Source: Alphaproteobacteria bacterium (GTDB taxonomy: Bacteria > Myxococcota_A > UBA796 > GCA-2862545). From it: 64,000 nt of DNA. Each line of letters begins with the position of its first letter. The first letter of the stretch is position 1. Below are positions 42,301 through 52,199 of this stretch, piece after piece. Position numbers and translations under genes: made by a program. The stretch is taken from positions 170,001-234,000 of the forward strand of contig JACKEP010000006.1 in assembly GCA_020632915.1 (NCBI GenBank), in the 5' to 3' direction. Below the pieces are notes generated by a model. The model made no database searches. It was not told the DNA's origin and saw only the letters and a list, made by a program, of their open reading frames with translations.

Positions 42301-43425
42301 ATGCGTGCGGTGCGAGCGGCGGGACTGGCGATCGTGCTGGCGGCGTGCGGCCCCCGGTTCGACAGCGTGGACGCGGCGTGTCCGGCCAGCGTGCGGGGAA
42401 GCGAGCTCGTCGCGCCCGCCCAGGCGGCGCTCCTGCTCCGGATCTCGTGCTACCGGCGCTACGTCGGGCTGGCCCCGCTGACGGTGGGGGAGCGGGTGCA
42501 GACCGCCGCCCAGGCCCACCTGGACTACCTCGCGGCCAACGACGCCCTCGAGCCCACGTCCGACGGCTACCTGGCCACGCGCCTCGGGCTCCAGTCCGAG
42601 GTCACCGGGCGCGACGGCTTCACCGGCGACACCCCGTTCACCCGCAACCTCGCCGCGGGCGCCGTAGCCGACGAGGGGTCGCTGTCGCGCGGGGCGGTGT
42701 GGGGCTGGTTCCTCGACGACGCCGACATCACCGGCGACGAGCTGATGGCCGACCCGTTCGCCCGCGAGGTCTTCCTGCAGCCGTTCGTGCAGGGCGTGGG
42801 GCTGGCCGCGGGCACCGTGAGCGGCCGGGACGTCGCCTACGCCGACCTGGTGAGCGCCTTCCCGTCGGGCGTGCACGTGGCGCGGCCGGTGGTCTACCCG
42901 CGCGACGGCGACACCGACGTGCCCGTCGCGCTGACCTCGCGGTTCGCGCGCGGCAACGAGCTGTTCAAGCCCGGGGTGCCGATGGGCACGCCGATCACGG
43001 TGGGCATCAGCTCCGACACCTCCACGGGGCTCTGGTACGACCCCTACGGCTACACGGTCGTCGAGGTGGCGCTCACCGTCGACGGCAGCGACGAGCCCAT
43101 TCCGATCGTGTCGCAGACGCCGTCGTTCAACCTGCCGATGCCGCTGCGCACCACCGGGGTGTTCGCGACCGTGGCCCCGCTGGCGCCGTCGACGACCTAC
43201 CGCTTCGAGGCGCGGGTGCTGTCGATGGGCGTCGAGCTCACCGCGAAGTCGGTCTTCACCACCGCAGCGGACGCCGACACGGACGTGCCCGACACCGACA
43301 CGGACGTGGGCGACACCGACACGGACGTGCCCGACACCGACACCGACGCGCCGGACACGGACACCGACACGGACGGCGTCGACACCGACACCGACGGCCT
43401 GGACACCGACACCGACCCCGCCTGA
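42301..43425 (+). CDS. CAP-domain-like lipoprotein with Asp-Thr repeat tail
   Basis: The 374-residue product has a lipoprotein signal ending in VLAAC. The next part (about 45-205), with RYVGLAPLTVGERVQTAAQA and AHLDYLAANDALE, resembles a CAP/SCP-like secreted domain. A beta-sandwich-like region (about 205-325), with VVYPRDGDTDVPV and TTYRFEARVLS, follows. The last 50 residues are almost only Asp-Thr-Asp repeats with Val, Gly or Pro spacers, like the large repeat protein at 51002-52111. Such Asp-rich arrays could bind calcium or act as a surface stalk. AGGAGG lies six bases before the ATG at 42301. Function unknown. Confidence 0.75.
   Translation: MRAVRAAGLAIVLAACGPRFDSVDAACPASVRGSELVAPAQAALLLRISCYRRYVGLAPLTVGERVQTAAQAHLDYLAANDALEPTSDGYLATRLGLQSEVTGRDGFTGDTPFTRNLAAGAVADEGSLSRGAVWGWFLDDADITGDELMADPFAREVFLQPFVQGVGLAAGTVSGRDVAYADLVSAFPSGVHVARPVVYPRDGDTDVPVALTSRFARGNELFKPGVPMGTPITVGISSDTSTGLWYDPYGYTVVEVALTVDGSDEPIPIVSQTPSFNLPMPLRTTGVFATVAPLAPSTTYRFEARVLSMGVELTAKSVFTTAADADTDVPDTDTDVGDTDTDVPDTDTDAPDTDTDTDGVDTDTDGLDTDTDPA
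43273..43424 (+). repeat. imperfect GACACC-type repeat encoding Asp-Thr units
   Basis: The end of the CAP-like gene contains an imperfect array of units such as GACACCGACACCGAC and GACACGGACGTG. It codes for DTDTDV-like repeats. The array is short and its bases are changed mainly at third codon positions. Confidence 0.85.
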
Positions 43426-43465
43426 CCCCCGTGCGGTCGCGGGGCCGGGCGTCGGGGGGACGCCG

Positions 43466-44011
43466 TCAGCCGTCGATGCCCTCGACGGCGTCGCTCCAGG
43501 CGTCGCCGTGGCGTTCCACCGCGTCCTCGCAGCGCTCGCCGAGGAGCTCGGCGTCGGCCAGGTCGCGATCGAGCTCGTCGAGCAGCTCGTCGGCCAGCGA
43601 CGTGGCGGCGTTGCTGGCCTCCTCGCGCGCGGCCTCCAGGTCGTCCTCCGAGCCGCCGCCGAGCATGCCGCCGGTGTACAGCAGGGCGTCGATCCAGTCG
43701 CTGGCCGACAGCGCGACCACCTGACCGTCGCCGTGCTCGGACACCTCGACGACCGGCCAGTGGTCGGCGGACTCGCCCTCCTTGGCCCACAGCAGGTCGT
43801 AGATCCGGTCGCCGTCGACCGTCCGGGTCATCAGGTGGTAGCAACGGGGCGGGTTGTCGGCGCAGGGCATGTCGGCCCACAGGGACGTCGCCGGAGCGTC
43901 CATCCGGAACACCCACACCCTGTCCCACACCTCGATCACGTTGTCGTCGTCCATGTCGACGAACGATCGGATGGCGTGGGCGAGGTCTTCCAGCAGCTTG
44001 CGCGGTGACAC
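43466..44011 (-). CDS. acidic protein of unknown function
   Basis: The 181-residue product is highly acidic, with no signal peptide or membrane helix. The first half contains a compact aromatic segment (VIEVWDRVWVFRMDAPATSL, and CYHLMTRTVDGDRIYDLLW). The second half is Glu/Ala/Asp-rich and helical (EDDLEAAREEASNAA and DELDRDLADAELL). I recognise no family. The GTG at 44011 follows GAGG five bases earlier; the frame is open to a TTG at 44074. It ends 40 bases from the convergent CAP-like gene. It may be a cytoplasmic adaptor or a chaperone-like protein, but this is not supported. Confidence 0.6.
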   Translation of the reverse strand: MSPRKLLEDLAHAIRSFVDMDDDNVIEVWDRVWVFRMDAPATSLWADMPCADNPPRCYHLMTRTVDGDRIYDLLWAKEGESADHWPVVEVSEHGDGQVVALSASDWIDALLYTGGMLGGGSEDDLEAAREEASNAATSLADELLDELDRDLADAELLGERCEDAVERHGDAWSDAVEGIDG

Positions 44012-44206
44012 GTCTTCCTCTCTCGACAGCTTGTCGTCACGCGAGTTGTGCGGGGATTGTGAGGCAAAGGTCAAGCCAGATCTTGGATCGGGTGGTCACG
44101 AGAACGCGACGTGGCGGCTGCGATCGTGGTTCGAGGGTGGCTTCGCTGCGGTGTCGTGGTGGTCGCGCGCCGATGCGCTAGGGGGACAGCGCCAGCTGGA
44201 GGGTGG

Positions 44207-46324
44207 ATGCCGATGCTGCCGGGACCGCGAGGGGGCGTGCGCTGCACGCGCGACGCCTGGGGCTACCCGACGATCCAGGTGCGGACGGTCGAGGAGGGGC
44301 TGTGGGCGCGCGGCTACCTGCACGCGACCGACCGGCTGCTGCAGGCGCAGCTCGCCGCGATGGTCGCCGAGGGCCGCGCGATGGAGATCCTGGGGGACGC
44401 CCCGTTCGCCCGCAGGATGGATCGCGCCACCCGCGCGCTCGGTCTGCCCCGCGGGCTGGACGCGGCCGTCGAGCGGATGGGGCCCGAGCTGGCGGCCGAG
44501 CTGCAGACCTACTGCGACGGCTTCAACGCCGGTGCGCAGGACCGCGGCACGCCGCTGCCGATGCGGCTGCTGGGCCTGCAGGTCCGCACCTGGACGGTGC
44601 GCGACGTCCTGCTCGTGCACCGGCTGCTGGGCTGGTTCGGGCTGACGTCCACCACGCTGCTCGCCAAGGCCGTCACGGCCGAGCTGCTCGCCGCGGGCGT
44701 CGACGGGCAGGCCGTGCGCACGCTGCTCGGGCCGGGCGGCGAGGGGCTCGATCTGGAGGCCTGCCGCGAGGTCGACTGGGCGCGCGACGAGGCGCTCATC
44801 GGCTCGCCGCTGCTCGGCGGATCGAACGCCTTCGGCATCGCCGGCAGCCGCACCACCTCCGGCGGCGCGATCGTCCTCGCCGAGTTCCACATGGAGGTGG
44901 GCCAGCTCCCGCCGGTGCTCTACGCCGTCGACGAGCGGCGGGACGACGGCAGCTACGTGGTGGGCGTGGGCTTCCCCGGGGAGCCCCACACGCTCGCCGG
45001 CCGGACGCCCGACGTGGCCTGGGCCTACACCTTCGGCCACGGCGACAACATCGACGTCTTCGCCGATCGCGTCGACCGCGACCGGGTGTGGCGCCACGGC
45101 GCCTGGGAGGACGTCGCGATCCGCGACGAGGCGGTGCGACCGCGCGGGCTGCCGTCGGAGGTGTGGCGCTTCCGCGACGTGGCCGACGGGTCGACGATCC
45201 TCGGCGCGGGCGACGGCCACCACCCCGCGATCCGCTGGCGGGGCCTCGACGATCCCATCGTCGACCACGTCGTGCTCCGCGAGCTGCTCACCGTCACCAG
45301 CGTCGACGCGGCCGTCGCGGTCCACCGGCGGGTGCGCACGCTGTCGACCGCGGCGGTGTTCGGCGACCGGAGCGGTCGGATCGCGTGGATGCACACCGGC
45401 GCCGTGGCTGCGACGCGCGCCGGGTGGGGGCCCCGCCACCGCGACGACGTGGGCGACGATCCCGATCGCGCCGAGGCGGAGCGGCCCGTCGTCGTCGACC
45501 CGCCCGAAGGTGTGGTCGGCTCGGCCAACGAGGCCGTGCCGGGCTGGACCGTCTACCCCGAGCCGCCCTACCGCAAGCAGCGGCTGATGGAGCTGCTCGC
45601 ACGCCGCCCGGTGTGGGACCTCGACGCGGCCTGCCGTATCACCCTCGACGAGGTCGATCGCTGCGCCACGCGGCTCCTCGGCGCGTGGGCGCTGTGGCTG
45701 CCGGCCACCCCCGAGGCGCGGGCGCTCACCACGTGGGCGCGCGCCCAGGACAGCGTCGATCCCGACGTCGCCCACCGCTACCGGCAGCGCTTCCACCGCC
45801 TCCACCACGAGGCGATGGCGGGGCTCATGGCCGAGCTGGTGGGCCGCCCGCTGGCCGATCACATCCTGCTCGGGCTCGGGCTCGGGCTCGCGTTCCAGGC
45901 CGCTGTGGACGACCTGCTCGCCGGCGACCACCCGGATCGCGTCGCCGCCGACGTGCTCGAGCGCATCGTGCAGGCGGCGTGGGAGGCCTCGGCGGTGCCC
46001 GGCCCGTCCGCCGCCCTCGACCGCGTCCGGTTCGTCAACGCGGTCACCCAGGGCGCGGAGCCGGCCTTCCTGGGCCTGTCGCCGCCGGCGATGCGCGCAC
46101 CGGGCGGCCCCACCAGCCTGTTCCAGATGCGCCAGGTGCCCTTCCTCGGTCACACCATCGTGGGCGGGCCGGCGTTCCGGCTGGTGATGGACCTGGGCGC
46201 CGACGGGGCGCGCTACACCATCGCTGGCGGCGCCTCCGAGCGACCGCGCGGTCCTGGCTACGGGGCCGGCCTGCACGCGTGGGCCACCGGGGCGTGGCGG
46301 CCGCTCGGGCCCGGGGCGTCGTGA
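44207..46324 (+). CDS. penicillin acylase family Ntn-hydrolase
   Basis: The 705-residue product is a precursor of the penicillin amidase family, which hydrolyses amide bonds (penicillins, acyl-homoserine lactones, other acyl amides). The nucleophile is Ser206 in GGSNAFGIAG, where self-cleavage would split a chain of about 205 residues from one of about 500. Other family segments are PDVAWAYTFGHGDN and a late GGPAFRLVMDLG. Unlike most family members it has no clear signal peptide with the ATG at 44207 (GGAGGG upstream); an extension from 44111 is hydrophobic in part but unconvincing. The location is therefore unclear. It ends 12 bases from the convergent aminotransferase gene. Confidence 0.88.
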   Translation: MPMLPGPRGGVRCTRDAWGYPTIQVRTVEEGLWARGYLHATDRLLQAQLAAMVAEGRAMEILGDAPFARRMDRATRALGLPRGLDAAVERMGPELAAELQTYCDGFNAGAQDRGTPLPMRLLGLQVRTWTVRDVLLVHRLLGWFGLTSTTLLAKAVTAELLAAGVDGQAVRTLLGPGGEGLDLEACREVDWARDEALIGSPLLGGSNAFGIAGSRTTSGGAIVLAEFHMEVGQLPPVLYAVDERRDDGSYVVGVGFPGEPHTLAGRTPDVAWAYTFGHGDNIDVFADRVDRDRVWRHGAWEDVAIRDEAVRPRGLPSEVWRFRDVADGSTILGAGDGHHPAIRWRGLDDPIVDHVVLRELLTVTSVDAAVAVHRRVRTLSTAAVFGDRSGRIAWMHTGAVAATRAGWGPRHRDDVGDDPDRAEAERPVVVDPPEGVVGSANEAVPGWTVYPEPPYRKQRLMELLARRPVWDLDAACRITLDEVDRCATRLLGAWALWLPATPEARALTTWARAQDSVDPDVAHRYRQRFHRLHHEAMAGLMAELVGRPLADHILLGLGLGLAFQAAVDDLLAGDHPDRVAADVLERIVQAAWEASAVPGPSAALDRVRFVNAVTQGAEPAFLGLSPPAMRAPGGPTSLFQMRQVPFLGHTIVGGPAFRLVMDLGADGARYTIAGGASERPRGPGYGAGLHAWATGAWRPLGPGAS

Positions 46325-46336
46325 GCCGGGCGCGCG

Positions 46337-48097
46337 CTACGCCGACGGCGTCTGGGCGTCGTCGCGCAGCGTGAGCCGGGCGCCCAGCGGTGGCCGGCGC
46401 GCCTCGGGGGACAGGTCGCGATCTCCGGGCAGCGGGAACCACCGCAAGGCCTCGAAGTCCGGCGAGAGCGTCGGGCGGGACGTCGCGCCGTCGGCGATGC
46501 CCTCGGCGATGCGGCGGGCCTCGTCGAGGTAGGTGGGCAGCACCCACTCGGGCTCGGTGGACCGGCGCGTGCGCACCTCCATGCGGCCGCTGGCGTAGCT
46601 GACGTCGCCCAGCGACAGCGGTGGGGTGGGACGGCCGCCGCGGTGGACCCACGCCGCGGTGAGGGGGTCGAACCGGTAGTGCGGCAGGAAGCGCCAGCCG
46701 TGCTCGGCGACGAACTCGACGGCGTCGAGGATGAACCCGAACACCGTCTCCGAGATGAAGTAGTTGAAGTTGACCCGCACCCAGCCCGGCTTGATGCCCT
46801 CGGAGCCGGCGAGGATCTCGCGCTCGAACTCGTGGCTGGTGGTCAGGTCGATGCCGAGCAGCCGGTGACCGTAGGGGCCGGCGCACGAGCAGCCGCCGCG
46901 CGACTGGATGCCGAACAGGTCGTTGAGCAGGGCCACCACGAAGTTGTGGTGCAGGTAGCGGTCGCCGTGGCGCACCATGAAGCTCGTGATCGACAGGCGC
47001 CAGGCGTGAGGGTTGCCGAGGATCTGCAGGCCCGGGTGGCGGCCCCACCGGTCGATGGCGCGCCGCACGAACGACGACTCGCGGGCATGGATCGCGTCGG
47101 CGCCGACGGCCTCCTTGAGCTGGAACACGAGCCCGGCGCGGATCGACTCGATGATCGCGGGCGTGCCGCCCTCCTCGCGGTGCTCGATGTCGTCGACGTA
47201 CCGGTGGTCGACCTCGGAGACGTAGCAGACCGTGCCGCCGCCCGGGCACGCGGGCACGCGGTTGCGGAACAGGTGCTTCTTGGCGACCAGCAGGCCCGGC
47301 GTGCCCGGACCGCCGATGAACTTGTGCGGCGACAGAAAGATGGCGTCCTTGTAGAGCAGGTCGCCGTCGGGGCCGTCGTCGGCCATGTTCATCTCGATCT
47401 GCACGTAGGGGCCGGCCGCGGCGAAGTCCCAGAACGACAGGGCGCCGTGGCGGTGGAGCGTGGCGGCGATGCGGCGCGTGTCGGAGCCGATGCCGGTGAC
47501 ATTCGACGCCGCCGAGAAGCTGCCGATCTTGAGCGGGCGGTCGGCGTGGCGGATCAGCTCCGCCTCGAGCTGGTCGACGTCGATGCGACCGTCGGCGTCC
47601 TCGTGGATGGTGACGACGTCGGCGATCGACTCGCGCCACGGCAGCTCGTTGGAGTGGTGCTCGTAGGGGCCGATGAACACCACCGGTCGCTGCTCGGGGG
47701 GGATCCGGGACGACAGGTCGTAGCGATCGTCGAGGCCCTCGGGGATGCGCAGGCCGAGGCACTCCACGAGCTTGTGGATGGCGCCCGTGGCGCCCGAGCC
47801 CGTGAAGATGACGACGTCGCGGTCGTCGGCGCCGACCGCGCGTTTGACGATCGCGCGGGCGTCCTCGCGGAACCGCGTGGTCTGCAGGCCGGTGCCGCTC
47901 GTCTCGGTGTGCGTGTTGGCGTACAGCGGCATCACCTCGTGGCGGATGAAGTCCTCCACGAACGTCAGCGAGCGCCCGGACGCGGTGTAGTCGGCGTAGG
48001 TGACCCTGCGCGGCCCGTACGGTCCGTCGAGGACCTGGTCGTCGCCGATGATGCTGGTGCGGATCGTCTCGATCAGACGCTCGGTCTGCGGTCCCAC
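46337..48097 (-). CDS. class V aminotransferase (cysteine desulfurase-like)
   Basis: The 586-residue product is a fold type I PLP enzyme of the class V aminotransferase/cysteine desulfurase superfamily. The PLP lysine is Lys259 in SPHKFIGGPGTPG, and a Cys-containing loop GGCSCAGPYGH (Cys403, Cys405) lies where desulfurases and selenocysteine lyases keep a catalytic Cys. It is longer than IscS/SufS (about 400 residues), with an extra C-terminal region of about 140 residues. Tetrapyrrole or sulfur genes are not adjacent. The GTG at 48097 has GGAGGG upstream; the GTG at 48109 has none. Function: probably sulfur or selenium transfer or an amino-acid lyase; not certain. Confidence 0.85.
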   Translation of the reverse strand: MGPQTERLIETIRTSIIGDDQVLDGPYGPRRVTYADYTASGRSLTFVEDFIRHEVMPLYANTHTETSGTGLQTTRFREDARAIVKRAVGADDRDVVIFTGSGATGAIHKLVECLGLRIPEGLDDRYDLSSRIPPEQRPVVFIGPYEHHSNELPWRESIADVVTIHEDADGRIDVDQLEAELIRHADRPLKIGSFSAASNVTGIGSDTRRIAATLHRHGALSFWDFAAAGPYVQIEMNMADDGPDGDLLYKDAIFLSPHKFIGGPGTPGLLVAKKHLFRNRVPACPGGGTVCYVSEVDHRYVDDIEHREEGGTPAIIESIRAGLVFQLKEAVGADAIHARESSFVRRAIDRWGRHPGLQILGNPHAWRLSITSFMVRHGDRYLHHNFVVALLNDLFGIQSRGGCSCAGPYGHRLLGIDLTTSHEFEREILAGSEGIKPGWVRVNFNYFISETVFGFILDAVEFVAEHGWRFLPHYRFDPLTAAWVHRGGRPTPPLSLGDVSYASGRMEVRTRRSTEPEWVLPTYLDEARRIAEGIADGATSRPTLSPDFEALRWFPLPGDRDLSPEARRPPLGARLTLRDDAQTPSA

Positions 48098-48166
48098 GGC
48101 GCCCTCCACTGCGCTTGGGCTATCGAGGACGTCCCGGCCGATCCATCGCCCGTGCGGGCAGGGCGC

Positions 48167-48694
48167 TCAGGTGCCGTCGGCCTTGGGCTTGCGCCACGTG
48201 ACGTTGATCTCGAGCTTGTCGGGGAACTGGGGCGGCGGGTCGAGGACGAAGCCGCTGACGATGGCCAGGACGCAGGCGTCGACGGCCGCGTGGCCGGTGG
48301 AGGAGCCCACGTCGGTCTTCCGGAAGCTCCCGTCGCGCTTGAACTGCACGAGGATCTGCGCGAACCGCAGCGGCTCCGGGTCGGCACCGAGTGCGCTCGT
48401 CCGGCAGTCCGAGAGCGCCTGGGCGTGCGCCGTCAGGAGCTCCTCGATGCGGCGCGCGACCCGATCGTCGCCACGCCCCATCGGCTCGGCCGAGGTGACG
48501 ACCACGTGCTCGGGCGGCGGCGCGGCGGGCGGGGGCGGCGGCGCCTCGTCGTCCGCAGCGTCGACGGTGTCGGCGGCGGGCGCTGCCTCGGCCGGCGGTG
48601 GGGCGGCGTCGACGCCGGGCGGGTCGTCGGCGAGGGCGGTCGGGCACAGGCCGAGCACCAGGACGAACGAGGTCAGGACGCGAGACGACACCAT
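48167..48694 (-). CDS. secreted protein with TonB-C-like domain
   Basis: The 175-residue product has a signal peptide ending in ALA near residue 22, then a Pro/Ala/Glu-rich linker (about 25-65), then a domain of about 100 residues. The end, KRDGSFRKTDVGSSTGHAAV and DACVLAIVSGFVLDPPPQFP, resembles TonB C-terminal or AgmX-type domains. It is periplasmic. AGGAGGAAGC before the ATG sets the start. It lies 69 bases after the aminotransferase start and may be its upstream operon partner, with no functional link known. A second TonB-C-like protein is encoded at 50251-50964. Confidence 0.7.
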   Translation of the reverse strand: MVSSRVLTSFVLVLGLCPTALADDPPGVDAAPPPAEAAPAADTVDAADDEAPPPPPAAPPPEHVVVTSAEPMGRGDDRVARRIEELLTAHAQALSDCRTSALGADPEPLRFAQILVQFKRDGSFRKTDVGSSTGHAAVDACVLAIVSGFVLDPPPQFPDKLEINVTWRKPKADGT

Positions 48695-48803
48695 GCTTCC
48701 TCCTGCACCGTGGCTAACCCCGGGACGCGACCGTCACGTCCCTTCGCGTTCGGTGGATGGGGGACGAGGCGACGGGTAGCCGATCCGCTGGCCTGGAGGC
48801 ACG

Positions 48804-50198
<1,395 letters not shown>

Positions 50199-50250
50199 TC
50201 GGCGGGACGCGAGCGGTCGCGCCCGCGGCGCACCCGGGGTAGGGGGCGCC

Positions 50251-50964
50251 ATGCTGACGCTGCTGGTGTGGACGGGGCTGGGCCTGACGACGACCGCGTT
50301 CGCCGAGGGGGCGGAGGCGGACGCCGCGCTGCCGCCCGCGGTCGAGGTGCGCAAGCGCGCCCGTCGTCCCTACCCCCGCCGGCTGTACGACGACTGGTCG
50401 CTGCCGCATGCGTGCACCGTCGAGGTCCGGCTCGACGACAAGGGCAAGCCCGCGCAGGTCGATTCGGTCGACTGCCCGGACGAGCTGCAGGCCTACACGG
50501 TGCGCCGGGTGCGCCGGGATCGATGGGTCAAGCCCACCGTGCCCGGCACGGTCGAGGTGGTCACCGTCGACTACGTGCCGCCCGTGCTCGCGCAGGACTA
50601 CCCGGCACCGCAGTACTGGCGGCGGCGGGAGTTCGGCGCCTGTCAGCTGCACGTCGCGATCGCGCCGGACGGCGCGGCGCGCGTGGTGCGGGGCGAGCCG
50701 ACGTGCGCGCCGGACGCGCTCACCGACTGGGCCCCCACGCCCGAGCGCGCCATGCCGCGGCATGCGCCGAACGTGTGCCCCGTGACGTTCCTCGTCCGCG
50801 ACGGACAGGTCCACGAGCTCGACCTGTACCTGTGCAGCCTCAAGCTCTGGGGGCACGTCCGGGCAGGGCTCGACGGCTGGACGTGGCCGGCGGGCGACCG
50901 CCAGCCCACGCCCTACGCGGTGATCCTGGAGTTCGACGGACCCGACGGCCGCGCGGCGGACTGA
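50251..50964 (+). CDS. secreted protein with three TonB-C-like repeats
   Basis: The 237-residue product has a signal peptide (to about 18). It then contains three related units starting with a Cys: CTVEVRLDDKGKPAQVDSVD, CQLHVAIAPDGAARVVRGEP and CPVTFLVRDGQVHELDLYL. Each is followed after 20-30 residues by a Pro/Trp segment (VRRDRWVKP, LTDWAP, LDGWTWP). The pattern resembles the last strands of TonB C-terminal domains, here in tandem without a membrane anchor. Paired Cys residues in the units suggest a disulphide-linked periplasmic protein. It may bind peptidoglycan or an outer-membrane partner; the role is unknown. Confidence 0.65.
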   Translation: MLTLLVWTGLGLTTTAFAEGAEADAALPPAVEVRKRARRPYPRRLYDDWSLPHACTVEVRLDDKGKPAQVDSVDCPDELQAYTVRRVRRDRWVKPTVPGTVEVVTVDYVPPVLAQDYPAPQYWRRREFGACQLHVAIAPDGAARVVRGEPTCAPDALTDWAPTPERAMPRHAPNVCPVTFLVRDGQVHELDLYLCSLKLWGHVRAGLDGWTWPAGDRQPTPYAVILEFDGPDGRAAD

Positions 50965-51001
50965 CCGCCTGCGGCCGGTGCGCGGGGCGCCGCAGCGTCC
51001 G

Positions 51002-52111
51002 TCAGCGGCGGCGACGCACCACGAGGCCGAGTCCGGCCACGAGCAGCGCGATCAGCCCACGCCCCGTCGGCGCGGTGCCCCCGCTGTCGCAGTTGCAGCC
51101 ACCGCCGTCGTCCTTGCCGTCGTCGGTGTCGGTGTCGGTGGGGTTGTCGCTGTCGGTCTCCTGCGGACCGGGGCCGTCGGTGTCGTCCGTGTCCACGGTG
51201 TCGTCCGTGTCCGTCGTGTCGTCGGTGTCGACCGTGTCCGTGTCGGGGACCGTGTCGGTGTCGACGGTGTCGGTGTCGGGAACGGTGTCCGTGTCGACGA
51301 CGGTGTCGGTGTCCGTGTCCGTCTCGACGGGCAGGTCGGTGTCGGAGTCGGTGTCGACCAGCGTGTCGGTGTCCGTGTCGCCGGCGGAGTCGCCGCCGGT
51401 CTCGGTGGCCGTCTCCTGGCCGCTCTCGCCGTCGGTGTCGACGTCGGTGTCGCCGGCGCTGTCGTGGCCGGTCTCGTCCGTCGCGCCGGTGTCGGTGTCG
51501 GTCTCCACGTCGGTGTCGACCGGGGCCGTGTCGCCGTCCGAGTCGACGTCGGTGTCGGTGGCCGTGTCGCCGTCCGAGTCGACGTCGGTGTCGGTGGCCG
51601 TGTCGCCGCCCGGGGAGGAGTCCTCGCCGTACGCGGTGTCGGTGTCGGTGTCGCGATCGGTCTCGGTGTCCGTGTCCGTGTCGCCGTCGGTGTCGCTGTC
51701 CTCGGGGCGGAAGCTGTCGCGGTCGATGCCGGACTCGCCGAACGTCTCGTGGTCGACGAACGTGTCGCCGACGTCGGTCTCGTCCACGTCGGTGTCGGCG
51801 ACGTCGGTCTCGTCCACCGGCACGTCGGTGTCGTCGACGTCGGTGTCGCTGGTGCCCGTCTCGCCGCGCGTGCCCGAGTCGTCGATCGCGACGTCCGTGT
51901 CGGAGTCAGACCCGTCGCGCGCCGTGTCGCCGAAGCCGGTCTCGTCCGTGACGCTCGCGGTATCGCTCGACGTGTCGCCGCCGAAGCCGGAGTCGACGGA
52001 CGTCGCGGTGTCGGCGAGATCGGTGTCGTCCAGATCCGTGTCCACGCCCGCGAGGGCAGGGAGGGAGAGCGCCAGCAGCAGGAGGAACGGCGTCCCGGAG
52101 GGGTGGACCAT
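51002..52111 (-). CDS. Asp-Thr repeat surface protein with MYXO-CTERM-like tail
   Basis: The 369-residue product has a signal peptide (about 1-21, ending in LPALAG). Almost all the rest, residues 22 to about 325, is an array of Asp with Thr or Ser, with Val, Gly, Pro or Glu spacers. The end is GGGCNCDSGGTAPTGRGLIA followed by a hydrophobic stretch (LLVAGLGLVV) and RRRR. That Cys-rich motif, hydrophobic stretch and Arg cluster match the MYXO-CTERM sorting tail known in myxobacteria, which is thought to be cleaved and to lead to surface anchoring. The repeats could bind calcium. AAGGAG precedes the ATG. No folded domain is visible. Confidence 0.82.
   Translation of the reverse strand: MVHPSGTPFLLLLALSLPALAGVDTDLDDTDLADTATSVDSGFGGDTSSDTASVTDETGFGDTARDGSDSDTDVAIDDSGTRGETGTSDTDVDDTDVPVDETDVADTDVDETDVGDTFVDHETFGESGIDRDSFRPEDSDTDGDTDTDTETDRDTDTDTAYGEDSSPGGDTATDTDVDSDGDTATDTDVDSDGDTAPVDTDVETDTDTGATDETGHDSAGDTDVDTDGESGQETATETGGDSAGDTDTDTLVDTDSDTDLPVETDTDTDTVVDTDTVPDTDTVDTDTVPDTDTVDTDDTTDTDDTVDTDDTDGPGPQETDSDNPTDTDTDDGKDDGGGCNCDSGGTAPTGRGLIALLVAGLGLVVRRRR
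51110..52040 (-). repeat. long GACACC-type repeat array within coding sequence
   Basis: Read on the coding strand, the array is made of GACACC and GACACG hexamers with spacer codons, encoding Asp-Thr units. It is one of the longest low-complexity stretches in the window. Unlike a simple-sequence expansion, codon spacers vary widely, so selection on protein composition is more likely than slippage alone. Confidence 0.8.
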
Positions 52112-52144
52112 GCGAAGGGCTCCTTGGGCAGTCGCGGACGGCGC

Positions 52145-52150
52145 ACCCTA
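52145..52150 (-). promoter_or_regulatory. TAGGGT -10-like element
   Basis: TAGGGT on the minus strand lies 33 bases before the Asp-Thr repeat gene, in an 88-base gap after the isochorismatase-like gene. It fits the recurring TAnnnT pattern and suggests independent transcription. Confidence 0.4.
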
Positions 52151-52199
52151 CCCCGGGCGCGCGCCACACACACGGGCATCCTGCCCGACGGTGCGGTGG

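Noticed and set aside
44046..44074. TTGACC promoter before the acidic protein gene
   Set aside because: The -10 region at proper spacing reads GCACAA, which is too weak to claim.
51110..52040. CRISPR or other spaced repeat array
   Set aside because: Repeats have no spacers of fixed length; they are codon repeats inside an open frame.
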